Shown piece by piece: positions 11,748 to 23,654 of a stretch of 64,000 nt of DNA (positions are counted from its first letter, which is position 1; each line of letters opens with the position of its first letter). Position numbers and translations under genes: made by a program. The DNA lies in the NCBI GenBank assembly GCA_916613615.1, contig OU744720.1, forward strand, positions 71,688,471 through 71,752,470, read 5' to 3'. This DNA comes from Steromphala cineraria (taxonomy: Eukaryota > Mollusca > Gastropoda > Trochida > Trochidae). A model generated the notes under the pieces. It saw only the letters and a list, made by a program, of their open reading frames with translations, searched no databases and was not told where the DNA came from.

Positions 11748-14700
11748 GTAGGTGAAAAATACGTTTTTAGCTATTAATGTAACTACTTGTTTTAAAAACT
11801 CGGCATTTTTAGGTGTTCCAATAGGAACGAAATCAAAAGATATGTTCATGTTTTACTCATTGAATACAATTTCTAGATAGGCCTATAACTTTTCAAACGA
11901 ATAGTGACATAATTATTCATTAATTACATTATGCTTCACAGAAATAATCTCGGTACAATATTAGTTAAATATACCCCAAGTTACTTTAAACCTTAATCTC
12001 TGTAAAGATGATTTATCCAATTATTTCGATTTAGAGTATTCTTGCTTTAAATATGAAATGTGCATTTATATGTTTTTCATGTAAAATAGTTTTGACACTA
12101 AGTCATTGGATTATTATAATTGTAAAAGTGCCTAATTAATGCCCCAAAAGTTATAACACGTAGTAGGGATTGATTCTCGCGTATTACCAGGGTAGAATTC
12201 TTGCTAATTGAACAGTTGAATAGTTTTCGAAATTATTTGCAGACATGTCAACAACCAGGGATTTTCTAGTTCTTTCATTTATTCTCTATTTATAAGAATT
12301 TGCACCGGATGTTAAAGACGATCAGTGATTGTTATATTTATTTTTTTATCACACGTGCATTTACAGTGAAACACGTCCTCATCAATTTCGGCATTGCTTA
12401 TTATGTACTACTGATACACTATTTCATTTCTTTCTCCATTTTTAATGTCATTATATAGTTGACATCAATGTTTATCACAAATACAGAATCTTGAAATTCT
12501 CCACCTCGTGAGACACTTCTTTTATTCTATCAAACTCAAACGCCAATAGATAATTCATGTAATCTTCTATCACCATAACTCAACTTTATATATATTTTTT
12601 TTTTTGCGTGCAAATCTCCAATCCTGGAGGAGCTAAAGACACTCACTCACTCACTCACTCACTCACTCACTCCTCGTATTTAAAACAATGTGATTTACAT
12701 TCATAAAAATAATATCTTCTTGTCTAAGTCGAAAAGCTAGTGGCGGTAATATTAGAAAAGCGTGCCAGTTGCAATTTCAAGTTAGTCATTTTTATCTCAT
12801 ATCTGTATTTGTTTTTCCAATAACTTTGTTTCTCGTGACAATTCGCGACATAAGCTTATAAAGCATCTTATTGAATGAAAGACTAAGTTTTCATTTAATC
12901 TTCAATCAGTATTTATTCGGAGTTATTATCATTATATTATTTATACAATGAAAAGCATTATAGATTCAATTTAAGTTTAATTTTAACTGAAATAAACCTA
13001 AATTGTCATAGCCATTAACTATTGTATGATTTTATTTCATTTTGATATTAAAGTATGTTTGCTTGTCACCAATTTATGTTTTCTAAAAATGTACATGTCA
13101 CATCTCCGACCATTTGGTTACCAGAAAGGAAGCCTTGTACTTCACAAAATTAATCTTCAAATTAAAAATCAATCTTCAGAGTATCGCAATTTACTTTTAA
13201 TTATTTTTAGTCTCACCACAATGTATTCGTCCATAATTAAGCAACATTTTAATACTAAATCATAAACTAAGCATTTATTAGAAGCATTCATAATACGGCA
13301 CTATTTCCAAAATAAAAAAGCTTATGTAAAAGGAGCGCATTTCAGAGAAAGCCTTTATCCCTCATCAGATGGTATAATATGAGTGATGGGTAATGGGTAA
13401 TTGGTAATGGGATATGGGTAATGGGTGATCAAGGTATACGCAAAAACTTTGCGTATTTTCACGCTAAAAGGGGTGTACTCTGGACAATCTTTCCACTTCT
13501 ATGAATGCTTTCCAAGGATTTTTAAAGATTTAAATTAAGCTCATGTTAAACACCGAAGACTATGAATTGAATGTTTTGAAATCATTGATAATTAAAGAAG
13601 TCGAATGATTTAGTAATGAATTTCACATTCAGTGTCATCACAACCATTCTGAGCCTTATTTTAGAATCCCAAACGAAACATTTACTTCAAAACACTGATA
13701 AACATTTGGAATAAGCAAAAGTAAGAGGTGCAAGTAGTTTCCAAGAAGTATATTGCTTTCTATATGAATATCAAATCCATATATTTATCACAAAATAACA
13801 ACTTTATTTACCCTTTGATTCAGAATCTTCCCCAAGCAAATGTCTCACTGACTCAGAACTCCACAGCCCTGATACCCTTCACAGAGACCAGTGCTTTCCC
13901 TCACCCCCCAGGGAAGGGGGTCGGGACTACTATGGGTCCCCCACCATTGACGGGAGGGGCTATGGATCCCCCAACGGGGAGGGAGAGGGGTATGTATCTC
14001 CCAGACGGGAAGAACACCTAGAAGAAATGGATGATGTGAGGGGTCTTGATGCCGCCAATTCCGAAAACGAAGACAATGGGTCCAAACCCAGAAAGATCAG
14101 ACGAAGCAGGACAACGTTCACCACCTTTCAGCTGCACCAACTGGAAAGAGCTTTCGAGAAGACCCAGTACCCGGATGTATTTACCCGAGAGGAACTGGCC
14201 ATGAGGCTGGAGCTGAGCGAGGCGAGAGTTCAGGTAAATATATTTACCATTTTTAAGAAGAAAAATCCATTACAAAATATGTTAGAAATAATGTATTTTT
14301 TGTCATTTGTATTTTGTTAAGTGTTCTTAAAACTTATATATTTAATTATTTCTTCTAGAACAATTATTCAACATTTTAAAAACAAATGATCATATCACTG
14401 AACCTTCCCTTAGCTTGAGTGAGGTAGGAATATCAAAATTGATTGAATATTTAATCAGTGAATATTCCCCCTTTCGTGTCTAGTTAAAAGAACGTAGTTC
14501 CTGGATGAACTCCCGATTTCAATTTAAAGTAATTGATTGTTGTTATCAGAAACTTTTGAAAAATCTTTTACATAAGAAATATCTTAATTGTCATTTACCC
14601 ATCAATAAATTAGTATAACTGAAAGATAGTTGAAATATTGAGTAAACAATATTGACAAAATATACGGAATTTTACTGATAGGAGTGTATTAAGGATCGAA

Positions 14701-17700
14701 ACTATTGTATCGCTTAAATAATTCGCATGAGTTTTCAACTGAAAAGTTCAACGATGACTACACATGGTCAAATAAAATTACCAGGCTATAATATCATCAA
14801 TGCAAAATTATTAACATGCCCAAAAACTGCTTGGCATTTCGACGTCACTATTTCACTTAATTCCTTCTAAATTTATAATTCATAAAACGTCGCAGAAATT
14901 AAAAAACGTGATCAACCATGAGACCGGATATCAAATTATGTAAACTTTAAGTTAAATCGGTTCTTTGTTTAGAACAGGGTCGACGACAGTTCATAGAAAA
15001 CAAGCATAAAGTAATTACTGTTTACAGTCTTCATAACGCTGCGAATTGGTTTTATATGGAAAAGGTAATTATTTATTAAAGATAACAGTCTTAACAAACA
15101 AGGAATGGCGTAAACAACAAGTATATGAAGAGTTGAAAATCATTATTTGATTTTCTCAATATAAGCCGTATACTTAAAAAGGATGGGCTCATATTAATAT
15201 TAATATCTAAAGATTAAAAAAACAAGGTTTAATTACAATATCACCTGCATGTCATGGGAACGAACAATGCATACCTTTATAGCATAATTAAGCAACAATA
15301 ATGAATTTCTTTAAGAACCAATCACTATCAACCTTTCTAAGAGGTATTTGTATTAGAATATAAGTGATAAATCCTGATGACCAAGTTGTGATGTCGGTGT
15401 GGCGCCCAACCGTAGAAGAAGAATATATTTATTTGCGTCTCACTTGTACACAGATAGTATCTTAAAACATATATACAAACTAAAGTTGCTTAAAATCGTA
15501 TTTTCAGCTAACAATAAATAACAACAATAAAACATTTCTTGAATCAAATCCTCAATTAACTTCCTTCGGGTTTTTTGGTATCAAGAGTATAATAACAAAA
15601 ATACTTATTTACAAGTATTGATATCGTAATAACGCCCTACCCCAAAATTCAACCTGTGCATAATTAAATAGCAGAAATATATGTTTTGAAAATCAAACCA
15701 CTTCAAACTTCTTTTAGAGTTTTTGGTATCAAGTATATAAAGAGAAATCCTCATTTTCAAGATGTGATGTCAGATTAACGTCTTCCCTAAATCAAACCTG
15801 TGCATAATTAAAAAGCCGTCACATTTTTTAGGATTCTAAACTAGTACCCGAGGCATTTGTGTTAGAATATAAAGAGAAATTTATTGAAGAATCAAGAATA
15901 CTATCAACTTCGTTGAGAGGTATTCGTTTCAAGAGAAATCCTCATTACCAAGTTCCAAAGTCGCAGTGTCGCCCCACCCCTAATTCCACCGACCCCCTCC
16001 CTCCTAACCTCCCCCACCCGACCCCACCCACGGTTCTCAAAGCCCTGGGGTTCCTCACACTTCATAGCGTTAATCATCTAATTGAGGACTAACTACTGCT
16101 TCTCTTGCTTCAAGAGGCACCGCGACCCCCTTTCACTTGTGGGTATTGTTCTGCAAACCAATCAGGTTATTCCGGGTGGATTCCCCCTCTTGTCCCCCTT
16201 CCTCCCCAGCAGGGTGGATCATCTAATGAGGGGGCTCAGTATCCGATTCTTTGTAACGCCCACTTCAAATCCCACACTACCTCTTAATTTACTCCAGTCG
16301 CGATGTCTACAGACAGGCCCAATTAGGTCTTTTAGTAATCATTATGTACAATGAATGAAAACATTCAACTGCTGTGAGCCCCTAGCCATATTTTTATCAA
16401 CTTGTTTGGGAACCTTTGGGAACTTGTTAATGAAAATGTATATTTTTGACACATCGTATTGTAATTTCGATGTTTCTCTCCCGCAGTAGCATGCCAAATG
16501 TAATTAATGCAATTTAATTAGCTCTCTCTGTGTTCTGATGCGTCTTAGAGAGTCTGGTCTGGGATTAAAGCTTTGTGCGACAAGCCAGATTTCCCACAGT
16601 TCTTTACGATATCCGGTGGCAGGGGGAGTAAAGGAAAGGGTAACCCTGCCCAAATTCTCTGGAAATTATTGAATGAAATCCCAATAAGCCGTTTACCACA
16701 ATGGCATCTCCCCTATGGACCGCGCTGAAAGTTGACTTTGCACGAATCACTGCAAATTAGCTACATTTGTCTTAAACATTATTGATTTATTGAAAAGCTC
16801 AAATCCGCTTTAAGTAAACGCAAGATTTGTTGGGCAGCGCAATTTAGCTCCGCTCCAAATAACACTTGTCAGGATGATTTCGAGAAAAAGCTAAACACCA
16901 AAAAATGCGCTTATATCTATGACATTTAGACCGGAATAATTGATAACAATGAAGTTGTTTTACTCAGAAATCTAAAGATTTTTAGTTTAAACATCAAACA
17001 TTACTGCAGCGCTGGGTCATCTACCTGCATTACCCACGGGTATATTTAACGATATATTTTCTAGTTTATGACTTGTATGGACAAAGTGACTTTATGGTCA
17101 CATGTGATTGGTATGTTAAAGTTTGACATTTGACTAAATCACATCCTTCTTCTTTATAAAAACAATACAAAAGGGCTTTACATCTGATTATACAAACTTA
17201 TTCACTTGAAAACTTTTTAGATAACGATCGATCATTGACAGTTATGTTTATACCCGTTTTCGTAAGTCAATGTCTTAAAGATAAAAGTGACACGATAAAG
17301 CAAAATGTAGATTATCTAAATGATAAAAAGTTTTGGAACCTTATTTAACAGTCCTACATACTGATACTCATGTTATGTAATCTTTTATCAAAGGTTATTT
17401 ATGTTCTAGATTGAATTGGTTAAACAATAATAATTTCATCATGTAACTTGTGAAACTGACCAATGACAAACAGTACAACATATAGAACTGTGATTAAGAA
17501 CGCCAAATTTCAATACGAGATTTCATACGAGAAATTCAATATTTAACTTTCTGCTTAGATGTTGTATTTGTTACGAATAAATCACAAACATAAATCATTT
17601 TCAAATGTATATTTCTTTTGAAATAACTTCAAATATAACATAGACAGTGTTATTAAATTAGTTACTTATAATTTTGTGATAAGTAAAAACCAATAAGCCA

Positions 17701-19318
17701 CGCATTAAAGAGAATTCAGAAAAATGTGTTACCATACACAATCCTTTCAAAATATGAAAAAGCTATCGTATTAAGATTTATTTTCTTATGATTTGAAAAA
17801 TACATATGAATAAATCGACATAAAGAGTTATAACATCAAAACTCATTCCAAAAACAACCACAAAGATTTACTAACGTATTTTACGCCTTAATCCCTTAAC
17901 AATATTGAAAGCTAATGGATTTCAAATTATCTTTAAATTACTTCAAATTTCAAAAATAAATCAAAAACGAATAATGAACAACCATGATTCAAATCAGAAG
18001 ATTACCAACCATGAGATAATTCTCCTAACAATTATATCATCAATCCGTATGCGAGAGGGTTAGCATGGCAATTCTAATAAGGTGTCTGTTCGTCAACAAT
18101 AATGAGGGGAAGGCGAGGCAAACTGCCAGTATTGACTCAGCTCAAAGTGGCCTAGGGAAGCGTTTGCCAAGTGATTGGATTTGCTTGGCCACGTAATTGC
18201 TTCTGAAGTGAAGAGCTTGTGTCTTGTTAGTGGAAACAAGATTGATAATGGAACGATCATGCCTCTTTGCTACCGAATGAAGAGCCAGTTAATTTTACAT
18301 TAGATTATTCGATGGGCGAATGACAGTTTAAGTCCTTTAATTAACAATGTTATCTTTTTCTTAAAGTTATTTTTCTTAAAATGCATTGTTGGTTAGTTCT
18401 TAATACCATGCGGCGTAAGGAATGGATTCAATTATGTAATCGTTAATAGTATTTTTATTGATTTCCTGTGAAACAAATCACAACAGGTCTGGCGGTGAAA
18501 GCCCGTGTTCATCCCAGCTGTTCTGTTTTGCTTTCTAGAATTTTAAGTAGTTTAAAGTAATATGTCTCTGTAATCCTTTTCTCCGTAATTTGTTCCCTTT
18601 CTGTGTTAAGGCTGTCTTAAAGAAAATATATGGAATTAATTTTCCAATTTGCATCAATTATTGGATCAGCCGTAGTTACACAGGATCACCAAGAAGGAAT
18701 GAACCATTGGGTGCCATCTTAATCTCTCACTTCCGCCCCTGTCGTAACTAGAATTCCTTCGTCCCCGACTTATCCTCGCTTTATCCTTTACAGGTTTGGT
18801 TTCAAAATCGTCGTGCTAAGTGGAGGAAGCGAGAGAAGGCTTTAGGACGTGAGAGTCCTAACTTCCTGTCCGGAGAACCCTCCCAAGGACTGACCGAGCT
18901 ACCCCCTCTCGGACCACCCCCTATCGCCCTCCAGCCCGGACTTGACCCCTTCTGGTCAGCAAGATTCTCCAACTTGACCGGACTAAGTCCAATGCTGGCT
19001 CTCAACCAGATGGGCGCCATCCCTACTCAGTACTTCCCTAGCAAATCAGTGAACCCCTTTGGAGGATTTCTCTCTAACTATATGGTGGCTGCAGGGGGCA
19101 TACCTGTCCAGAATATGTTCATGGGAACGCAGCTTTCCGCCATGTCTTCTCCCTTAAATCTCGCGCCGTCTCGTGTCTCGCCCGAGAAGGAAAGTTTGGA
19201 CATGCGCAAATCAAGCATCGACTCACTGCGACTAAAAGCAAGAGATCATTCTGTCTCAATCACGGATCAAAGGTCATTTCCGGGTATCCCGCACCACCAA
19301 GAGACGACGTCATCGTGA
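11462..19318 (+). CDS. hbn: homeobrain (paired-class homeobox transcription factor), 3 coding exons
   Basis: Joining 11462-11747, 13824-14233 and 18794-19318 gives a continuous 406-residue protein; donors (AAG|GTAGGT, CAG|GTAAAT), acceptors (TTCAG, TTACAG) and phases (1, then 0) all agree. Visible parts: octapeptide/eh1-like YSIDSILG at residues 70-77, an acidic and Gly/Pro-rich linker, a 60-residue homeodomain at about 187-246 with L16, F20, W48, F49, Q50, N51, and an OAR motif ([13 protein letters not shown]) near 370-388, 20 residues from the stop. The [19 protein letters not shown] segment and the [10 protein letters not shown] start match homeobrain better than Arx/Alx, which carry a YQLEELE-type helix 1 and, in Arx, a longer C-terminus. 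The intron at homeodomain 46/47 is the classical paired-class position. Family role: nuclear regulator of anterior brain development in protostomes and cnidarians, and a member of the HRO cluster. The start is the first Met after an in-frame TAG at 11426; an internal Met at 11610 is a possible alternative. Confidence 0.93.
11748..13823 (+). other. hbn intron 1
   Basis: AT-rich intron of 2,076 bp. It contains an (ACTC)8 tract at 12641-12673 preceded by a T-run, and a short run of near-identical 'atgggtaatgggtaa' units near 13385-13430. No further coding segment is recognised. Confidence 0.85.
12641..12673. repeat. (ACTC)n microsatellite
   Basis: Eight perfect copies of a 4-bp unit in hbn intron 1. 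Confidence 0.95.
13824..14233 (+). CDS. hbn: hbn coding exon 2 (linker and homeodomain residues 1-46)
   Basis: Follows a pyrimidine-containing acceptor ending TTCAG. Its phase-1 frame reads a Ser/Pro/Gly/Glu-rich linker with repeated GYGSP-like pieces, then a basic KPRKIRRSR stretch and homeodomain helices 1-2, ending exactly after ARVQ at CAG|GTAAAT. Confidence 0.92.
15322..16010. repeat. diverged tandem repeat, four units
   Basis: Four imperfect units begin near 15322, 15545, 15700 and 15860. They share the order 'atcaac.tc.t..gaggtatt', 'aagagaaatcctcatt.ccaag', 'tgatgtc...cgcc' and 'aacctgtgcataattaaa'. Spacing is about 150-220 bp and identity is modest, so the array is old. It sits in hbn intron 2. 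Confidence 0.6.
16480..16900. promoter_or_regulatory. candidate regulatory element in hbn intron 2
   Basis: Non-repetitive, higher-complexity sequence in an otherwise AT-rich intron. Two homeodomain-type TAATTA sites lie within 25 bp (near 16503 and 16516), followed by a GC-balanced block without open frames. A role as enhancer is inference; cross-species alignment would decide. Confidence 0.3.
18030..18480. promoter_or_regulatory. candidate regulatory element upstream of hbn exon 3
   Basis: A unique-looking stretch with balanced composition. It contains TGACTCA (AP-1-like, about 18134), a CACGTAATTG element (about 18190) and several TTAATT cores, and has no coding frame or repeat signature. 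Only motif content and composition support it. Confidence 0.28.
18794..19318 (+). CDS. hbn: hbn coding exon 3 (homeodomain helix 3 to OAR)
   Basis: Starts [18 protein letters not shown] right after TTACAG and runs to TGA at 19316-19318. After the homeodomain come a Pro-rich stretch ([14 protein letters not shown]) and an FxxxLxGLSPML segment, then the OAR motif. It is an uninterrupted 174-residue tail. Confidence 0.92.
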   Translation, partial: VWFQNRRAKWRKREKALGRESPNFLSGEPSQGLTELPPLGPPPIALQPGLDPFWSARFSNLTGLSPMLALNQMGAIPTQYFPSKSVNPFGGFLSNYMVAAGGIPVQNMFMGTQLSAMSSPLNLAPSRVSPEKESLDMRKSSIDSLRLKARDHSVSITDQRSFPGIPHHQETTSS

Positions 19319-20760
19319 TTACGTCAAACATGAACTTACAGATTGCACGCAAGTTTAGCTATTGAACTGAACGTTTTCTAGTATTTATAGTGCGCTAGTA
19401 TCCCTTGTAAAGACGAAAAGTGGGTAAAAGAAGCATCCCTCCGTCTTACAGATTTTCACACTTTTTAGTGAAAGCAAGATGTTAAAATTGTATGAAGGTG
19501 CATTTGGTTACCGTGGTAAGAAATCATATTTGTGTACAAATTTTAGAGGTTTATTCCGCGATTTGCTATATCATTTGTACAGTGCAATGAAGTGTTTGGA
19601 TATCATTCTAGAATTGTTCGGTGTAAAGACGACATAGATATTTATAGATGAACAACTTCTTTATTTTCACAATATGAATATCATAAAAATAAAAAGTTGT
19701 TCATCCATATGATATCATTTTGTTTCTAAGTGCAATGAAGAATGAATATATGTTCTCTGATGGTCTGGCTCATATAATTTTTACATATGGATAATTTGAA
19801 AAAATCCTTTGGTCAGACATTGGAGATATTTTCAGGAATAAAGACCATGGCAGGAATGGTTTTTATTAATGATTGAAAGGACTAGACGGAATAATTTGAG
19901 CAATGGTGCTATGAAATGAAATGTAAAAAGGGCACTTGATTCAATTAAATAAGCATGTTTCGCACCATTTAACTAATATAGAAAATACGGTTTGATTAAC
20001 ATATCCTTCACAACAGAATATCAAATAATTGTTGTGAAGAAACTGCGAATCACCCGATTAAGGTTATGTAAATGCCTTTCCACTGAAAAAGTTTAAATAG
20101 AATTGACATTAAGTATTAACTTACAATCTTAATGGCTAGACATTCTCTGAAATGACGTCAACGATGTTGAGACATTAAGTCGTCACTCTCCATTACGTTA
20201 CACAGGAAACAATTATGTGAATTGTCAATGAACATTGTTCTCGGTGTGTTAAATGTATAATAGAAATTGGTTTTGTGATTTTTATAATTTCAATATTTAT
20301 GAATATCAAATAGAACATTAAATTAAAAGCTGAAAATAGTTGCAGATCTGGAAATAAATATTTCATTATTTTCACATATTAATCATTGCTATTTATACCA
20401 AAAAAACGTGATATTGTGAAGAATTTACTACAATTGATATTGCATTTTTATATTTGAAATTCTTGAAATTGTGCATACGAGATATATATAGAGATTAGAT
20501 ATCCAATTTAAAACCATTTTAGATCAAGCTTATAAAACATTAATTTACACTGCATGAGTTTAAGGTCAGAGAAGGGAAATCTATATTTTCTTCATGACAA
20601 TATTGTAAGTACTTGCCCTATACTATTGTGCTGATTCCCAAAAATATGTATATAATTATTGTTTATTTGTTTGTTAATATCATGAATTGTTGAATATTAA
20701 TAGTTGTTGAATGTAAACATGTCCATTCCGGTGTCAATAAAAGATATTTGGAAATTTCAA
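19319..20760 (+). other. hbn 3' UTR and downstream flank
   Basis: No gene. Possible poly(A) signals are AATAAA near 19688 (inside a hairpin), 19840 and 20736; I cannot tell which is used. The stretch is AT-rich with no repeat family recognised until the MITE at 20.8 kb. Confidence 0.5.
19647..19705 (+). other. hairpin in hbn 3' UTR around a poly(A) signal
   Basis: Left arm gatgaacaacttctttattt and right arm aaataaaaagttgttcatc pair over about 20 bp with one bulge or mismatch and a loop of about 19 nt. The right arm contains AATAAA, so the signal would be partly in a stem. Confidence 0.6.
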
Positions 20761-20812
20761 ACTATTTTTCTTAACAAACGTAGTTTTATATAGTAAACTA
20801 ACTGTGAACGAC

Positions 20813-21177
20813 ATCCTCTCCTAACAGAGGCAGATAAAGTCATGAACTGTTGATACAGCCTCTGTTCTATTACGCCGACTTTGTGGTATAGAATGGGAGA
20901 TGCCTGATTGGAGGCAATCAAAGTAAGTTGTGCAATCAGCGACGCTGTTCTAAAATCATCATTTTGGCTACTGAATCATGGCAAAAGCATTGTGATATGA
21001 ACCACCCTTTCCATGCGATAAGCGTTGCCATTTGATAAAGAAATTCAAATGGATTGTGGTGCAAGTTTTATCAGCCAGGGGAAACTGCCGGAACCCAGGG
21101 ATTTCGGCGTAATATAAGTTATAACAGAGGCTGTATCAACATTTCATGACTTGATCTGCCTCTGTGGGGAGAGAATG
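20813..21177. mobile_element. cattctc-type MITE, copy B
   Basis: Same family and internal orientation as 1171-1519. Flanked by perfect 8-bp gtgaacga on both sides. Lies 1.5 kb downstream of hbn. Confidence 0.85.
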
Positions 21178-21179
21178 GT

Positions 21180-22418
21180 GAACGAGGGAATGCACTTTGA
21201 ATTAAATTAACTTTTAAATGCACTCAGTTAGATGGTGGGTCTCATGATGTGTACTTTTGTGAGAATGGTGTCATTTTATCAAACATGATCGACTGTTGGT
21301 GAGGGGTATCACTTACAAATTAATCGATTAAGTAGATTGATATTATAGAAGGTATAAAAATATTTTGATCGAAAACCACACAAGACATTTGCTCTCGTCG
21401 ATTTTGGAACTTAACCTTATAAGATAGAAGTTTGTTTCGGGGTTGAAAGTTTATTAAATGCAATTTTATGCAGCTAAATGATACGATGATTTGCAAAGTA
21501 TAAATCGGACGTTTGGTTTCGGCGTCTGTCCAAATTGAAGGCTATGCTTCGAAATCCATTTAAAACTAGCATATACTTTTTTGAATTTTGAATTCATGGA
21601 ACCAAAAACTGTATTTTGGATCAATATTAATTAGGAAAATAGTTTTGAAAATAAAAGATTTATACATTTTAATTGATAACGGATCCAAAATATTGTTATG
21701 GTTATAACTTGGCTCCTGGAAAGTCAGTTTGCTCGCAAACTGTTACAGTGAAGGAAACGCAGCCTATGTCTGTGAGAGTCCTCTTGCTTTGATTAGTTTT
21801 TTTTGCGATATTAATTAAGAATCATTAATTACAGCAACACGATATGAACTTCCAATGGCTTCTTGGTGTTGAAGGATAAATTGAAACTGCATAAATTAAA
21901 CAGATGTATACATAAAATCCAACAACGATACGTTTCTCGTCTCGTATTATTATTGCTTTTCCGGAACTTGATTTTAAAAGCTCTCAAGGGATAGTCGTAA
22001 ATTCCGTACATGATCATTTTCCTACGATGATAATTGCAGTTGGGGAGGTTCAAAAGTCTAGGTTTCTTACATGATGATAAGATGAATAAATCATATCTTT
22101 ATCATATCTTAAGATGAAGGTATATACTCCTTCAAGACAAACCAAATTCTCCTCGTAATGTTTTTGAATACTTCTTTAATCTAGAATAAGGTTTCCAATA
22201 AGTTCCAATAAGCCTTTATTTAGCATGTTATTCATTTCAATAACATTGTATTATACAATTAGCTTATGCAAGCTTGAATGCAAGTTAACATAACCACCAT
22301 GATATTATATTGGTTTTTGGAACCATTGTATAATAATACAATAACCAAAAGGAACATAATACGACGACAACGTGATGTTTATTTCTTCAATTAAAAAACC
22401 CGCTCAGCATAAATAGTC
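21180..22418. other. no gene recognised
   Basis: Between MITE copies B and C. Contains 'ttttgatcgaaaaccacaca' (about 21363), related to sequences near 34080 and 38540 ('gatcgaaaaccggacaa'). Confidence 0.5.
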
Positions 22419-22767
22419 AATTCTCTCCCCACAGAGGCAGATCAAGTCATGTTGATTTAGCCTCTGTTCTATTACGCCGAAATCCGTGGGTTCCGGCAGT
22501 TTCCCCTGGCGGGAAAAACCCGCATCACAATCTATTTGAATTTCTTTATCAAATGACAATGCTTCTCGCATGGAAAGGGTGGTTCATATCACAGTGCTTT
22601 TGCCTTGATTCAGTAGCCAAAACGATGATTTAAGAACAACGTCGCTGATTGCACAACTAACTTTGATTGCCTCCAATCAGGCATCTTTCGTTCTATCCCA
22701 CAAAGTCGGCGTAATGGAACAGAGGCTAAATCAACATGACTTGATCTGCCTTTATGGGGAGAGAATG
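22419..22767. mobile_element. cattctc-type MITE, copy C (inverted core)
   Basis: Same termini, but the core (tttccggcagtttcccctgg ... caatcaggc) runs opposite to copies A and B. Flanks share only about six of seven bases. Confidence 0.83.
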
Positions 22768-22991
22768 AACTAGTAAAGTGTTTTAAAGTGTCTAAAGACC
22801 AGAAACATTTTTGTAATCAATAAACTTTCCTTGTTGTTACCTCAAGGTTTACGTCTTGTGAAATTGACTTTTATATGATTAAAACACAAGTTTAAGTGCA
22901 CCATGCTACAACAGCGTATTTCTTATCTTTTTAACCTGCTCTTACAATATAAGTATATCAAAGAATATATATCCACATAGCTCCCATCATA

Positions 22992-23060
22992 CCTGACGGG
23001 ATAGCCGGGTTAGCGCGTTCGGCTTCGGCTAAGGAGGCCGGGGTTCGAATCCCGCCAGGA
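22992..23060 (+). repeat. tRNA-derived SINE head / tRNA-like pseudogene
   Basis: A-box-like TAGCCGGGTTAGCGCG at 23002 and a perfect B-box GGTTCGAATCC at 23042-23052 lie 40 bp apart. The ends pair as CCTGACG / CGCCAGG with one mismatch. The T stem and anticodon arm do not fold cleanly, so a functional tRNA is unlikely. The following ~260 bp may be SINE body. Confidence 0.65.
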
Positions 23061-23320
23061 TATTGGAGATAGAGAACTGAACTGTTCTACACGAAGTAAG
23101 GTTTGGTGCAATGCCTCACTGCAATTCAAAGCCATATCACAAATGGTTCGCTAGTCCAAGCCGATGCTCGCAGGTTTCACTGAATTGCATTACCATTATA
23201 ATACCGCGGGCTTTCTCACTGCAATAATGCTAGCAGTCGTAATATAAGTGATATACACGTGAAAGCGACGATAAAGCCCATAGCACCAAACCTCCCGTCA
23301 CAGGCTACCCTGATATCTTC
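23061..23320 (+). repeat. possible SINE body downstream of the tRNA-like head
   Basis: Contiguous with the tRNA-like head. It has internal short repeats (cactgcaa, ctgaattgca) but no clear poly(A) or repeated tail, so the end is uncertain. Confidence 0.3.
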
Positions 23321-23592
23321 CACAGTAAATGGCTCGTATCATGGTAGATAACCAGCCAATGAAAGTACATTTATTCGAGAAATGTTGGCAGTACCCGAAT
23401 GAGAGGACCGTTCAAAATTATTTTCTTCAGGCACATTGCAGGACGACATACCTTAACGAATATTGGCTTAAAAAAATACATGCCATATGCAGCGATTAAC
23501 AATTAGCTGACAGCGATACGATGCATTTGCCATCTCCTGTAAGAGTTTCGAGTATACGAAGAAACTGTAGTAACAAGATAACTTTAATGTCA

Positions 23593-23654
23593 AACGAAAG
23601 AGATAAGGTTTTCAACGAAAGAGATAAGGTTTTCACACCCCCCCCCCCCCCCCC
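23593..23654. repeat. 21-23 bp tandem duplication followed by C17
   Basis: aacgaaagagataaggtttt occurs twice in tandem, then an uninterrupted C-run at 23638-23654. Confidence 0.9.

Larger units (their letters stand above)
14234..18793 (+). other. hbn intron 2 (splits the homeodomain)
   Basis: A 4,560-bp intron inside homeodomain helix 3. It contains a diverged tandem repeat at 15.3-16.0 kb, a C-rich low-complexity patch at 15,965-16,220, and two stretches of higher sequence complexity (16.48-16.90 and 18.03-18.48 kb) listed separately as possible regulatory DNA. Confidence 0.85.

Noticed and set aside
13728..14021. Separate + strand frame ([14 protein letters not shown]...) overlapping hbn exon 2
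   Set aside because: Different frame from the homeodomain; the spliced phase from exon 1 requires the other frame, which is open throughout.
11462..19318. Arx or Alx ortholog instead of homeobrain
   Set aside because: Helix 1 reads [19 protein letters not shown] and the start [10 protein letters not shown], as in homeobrain. Arx has a YQLEELE-type helix 1.
22992..23060. Functional tRNA gene
   Set aside because: Box sequences are good, but the T stem and anticodon arm do not fold properly and the acceptor stem has a mismatch. A SINE head or pseudogene fits better.
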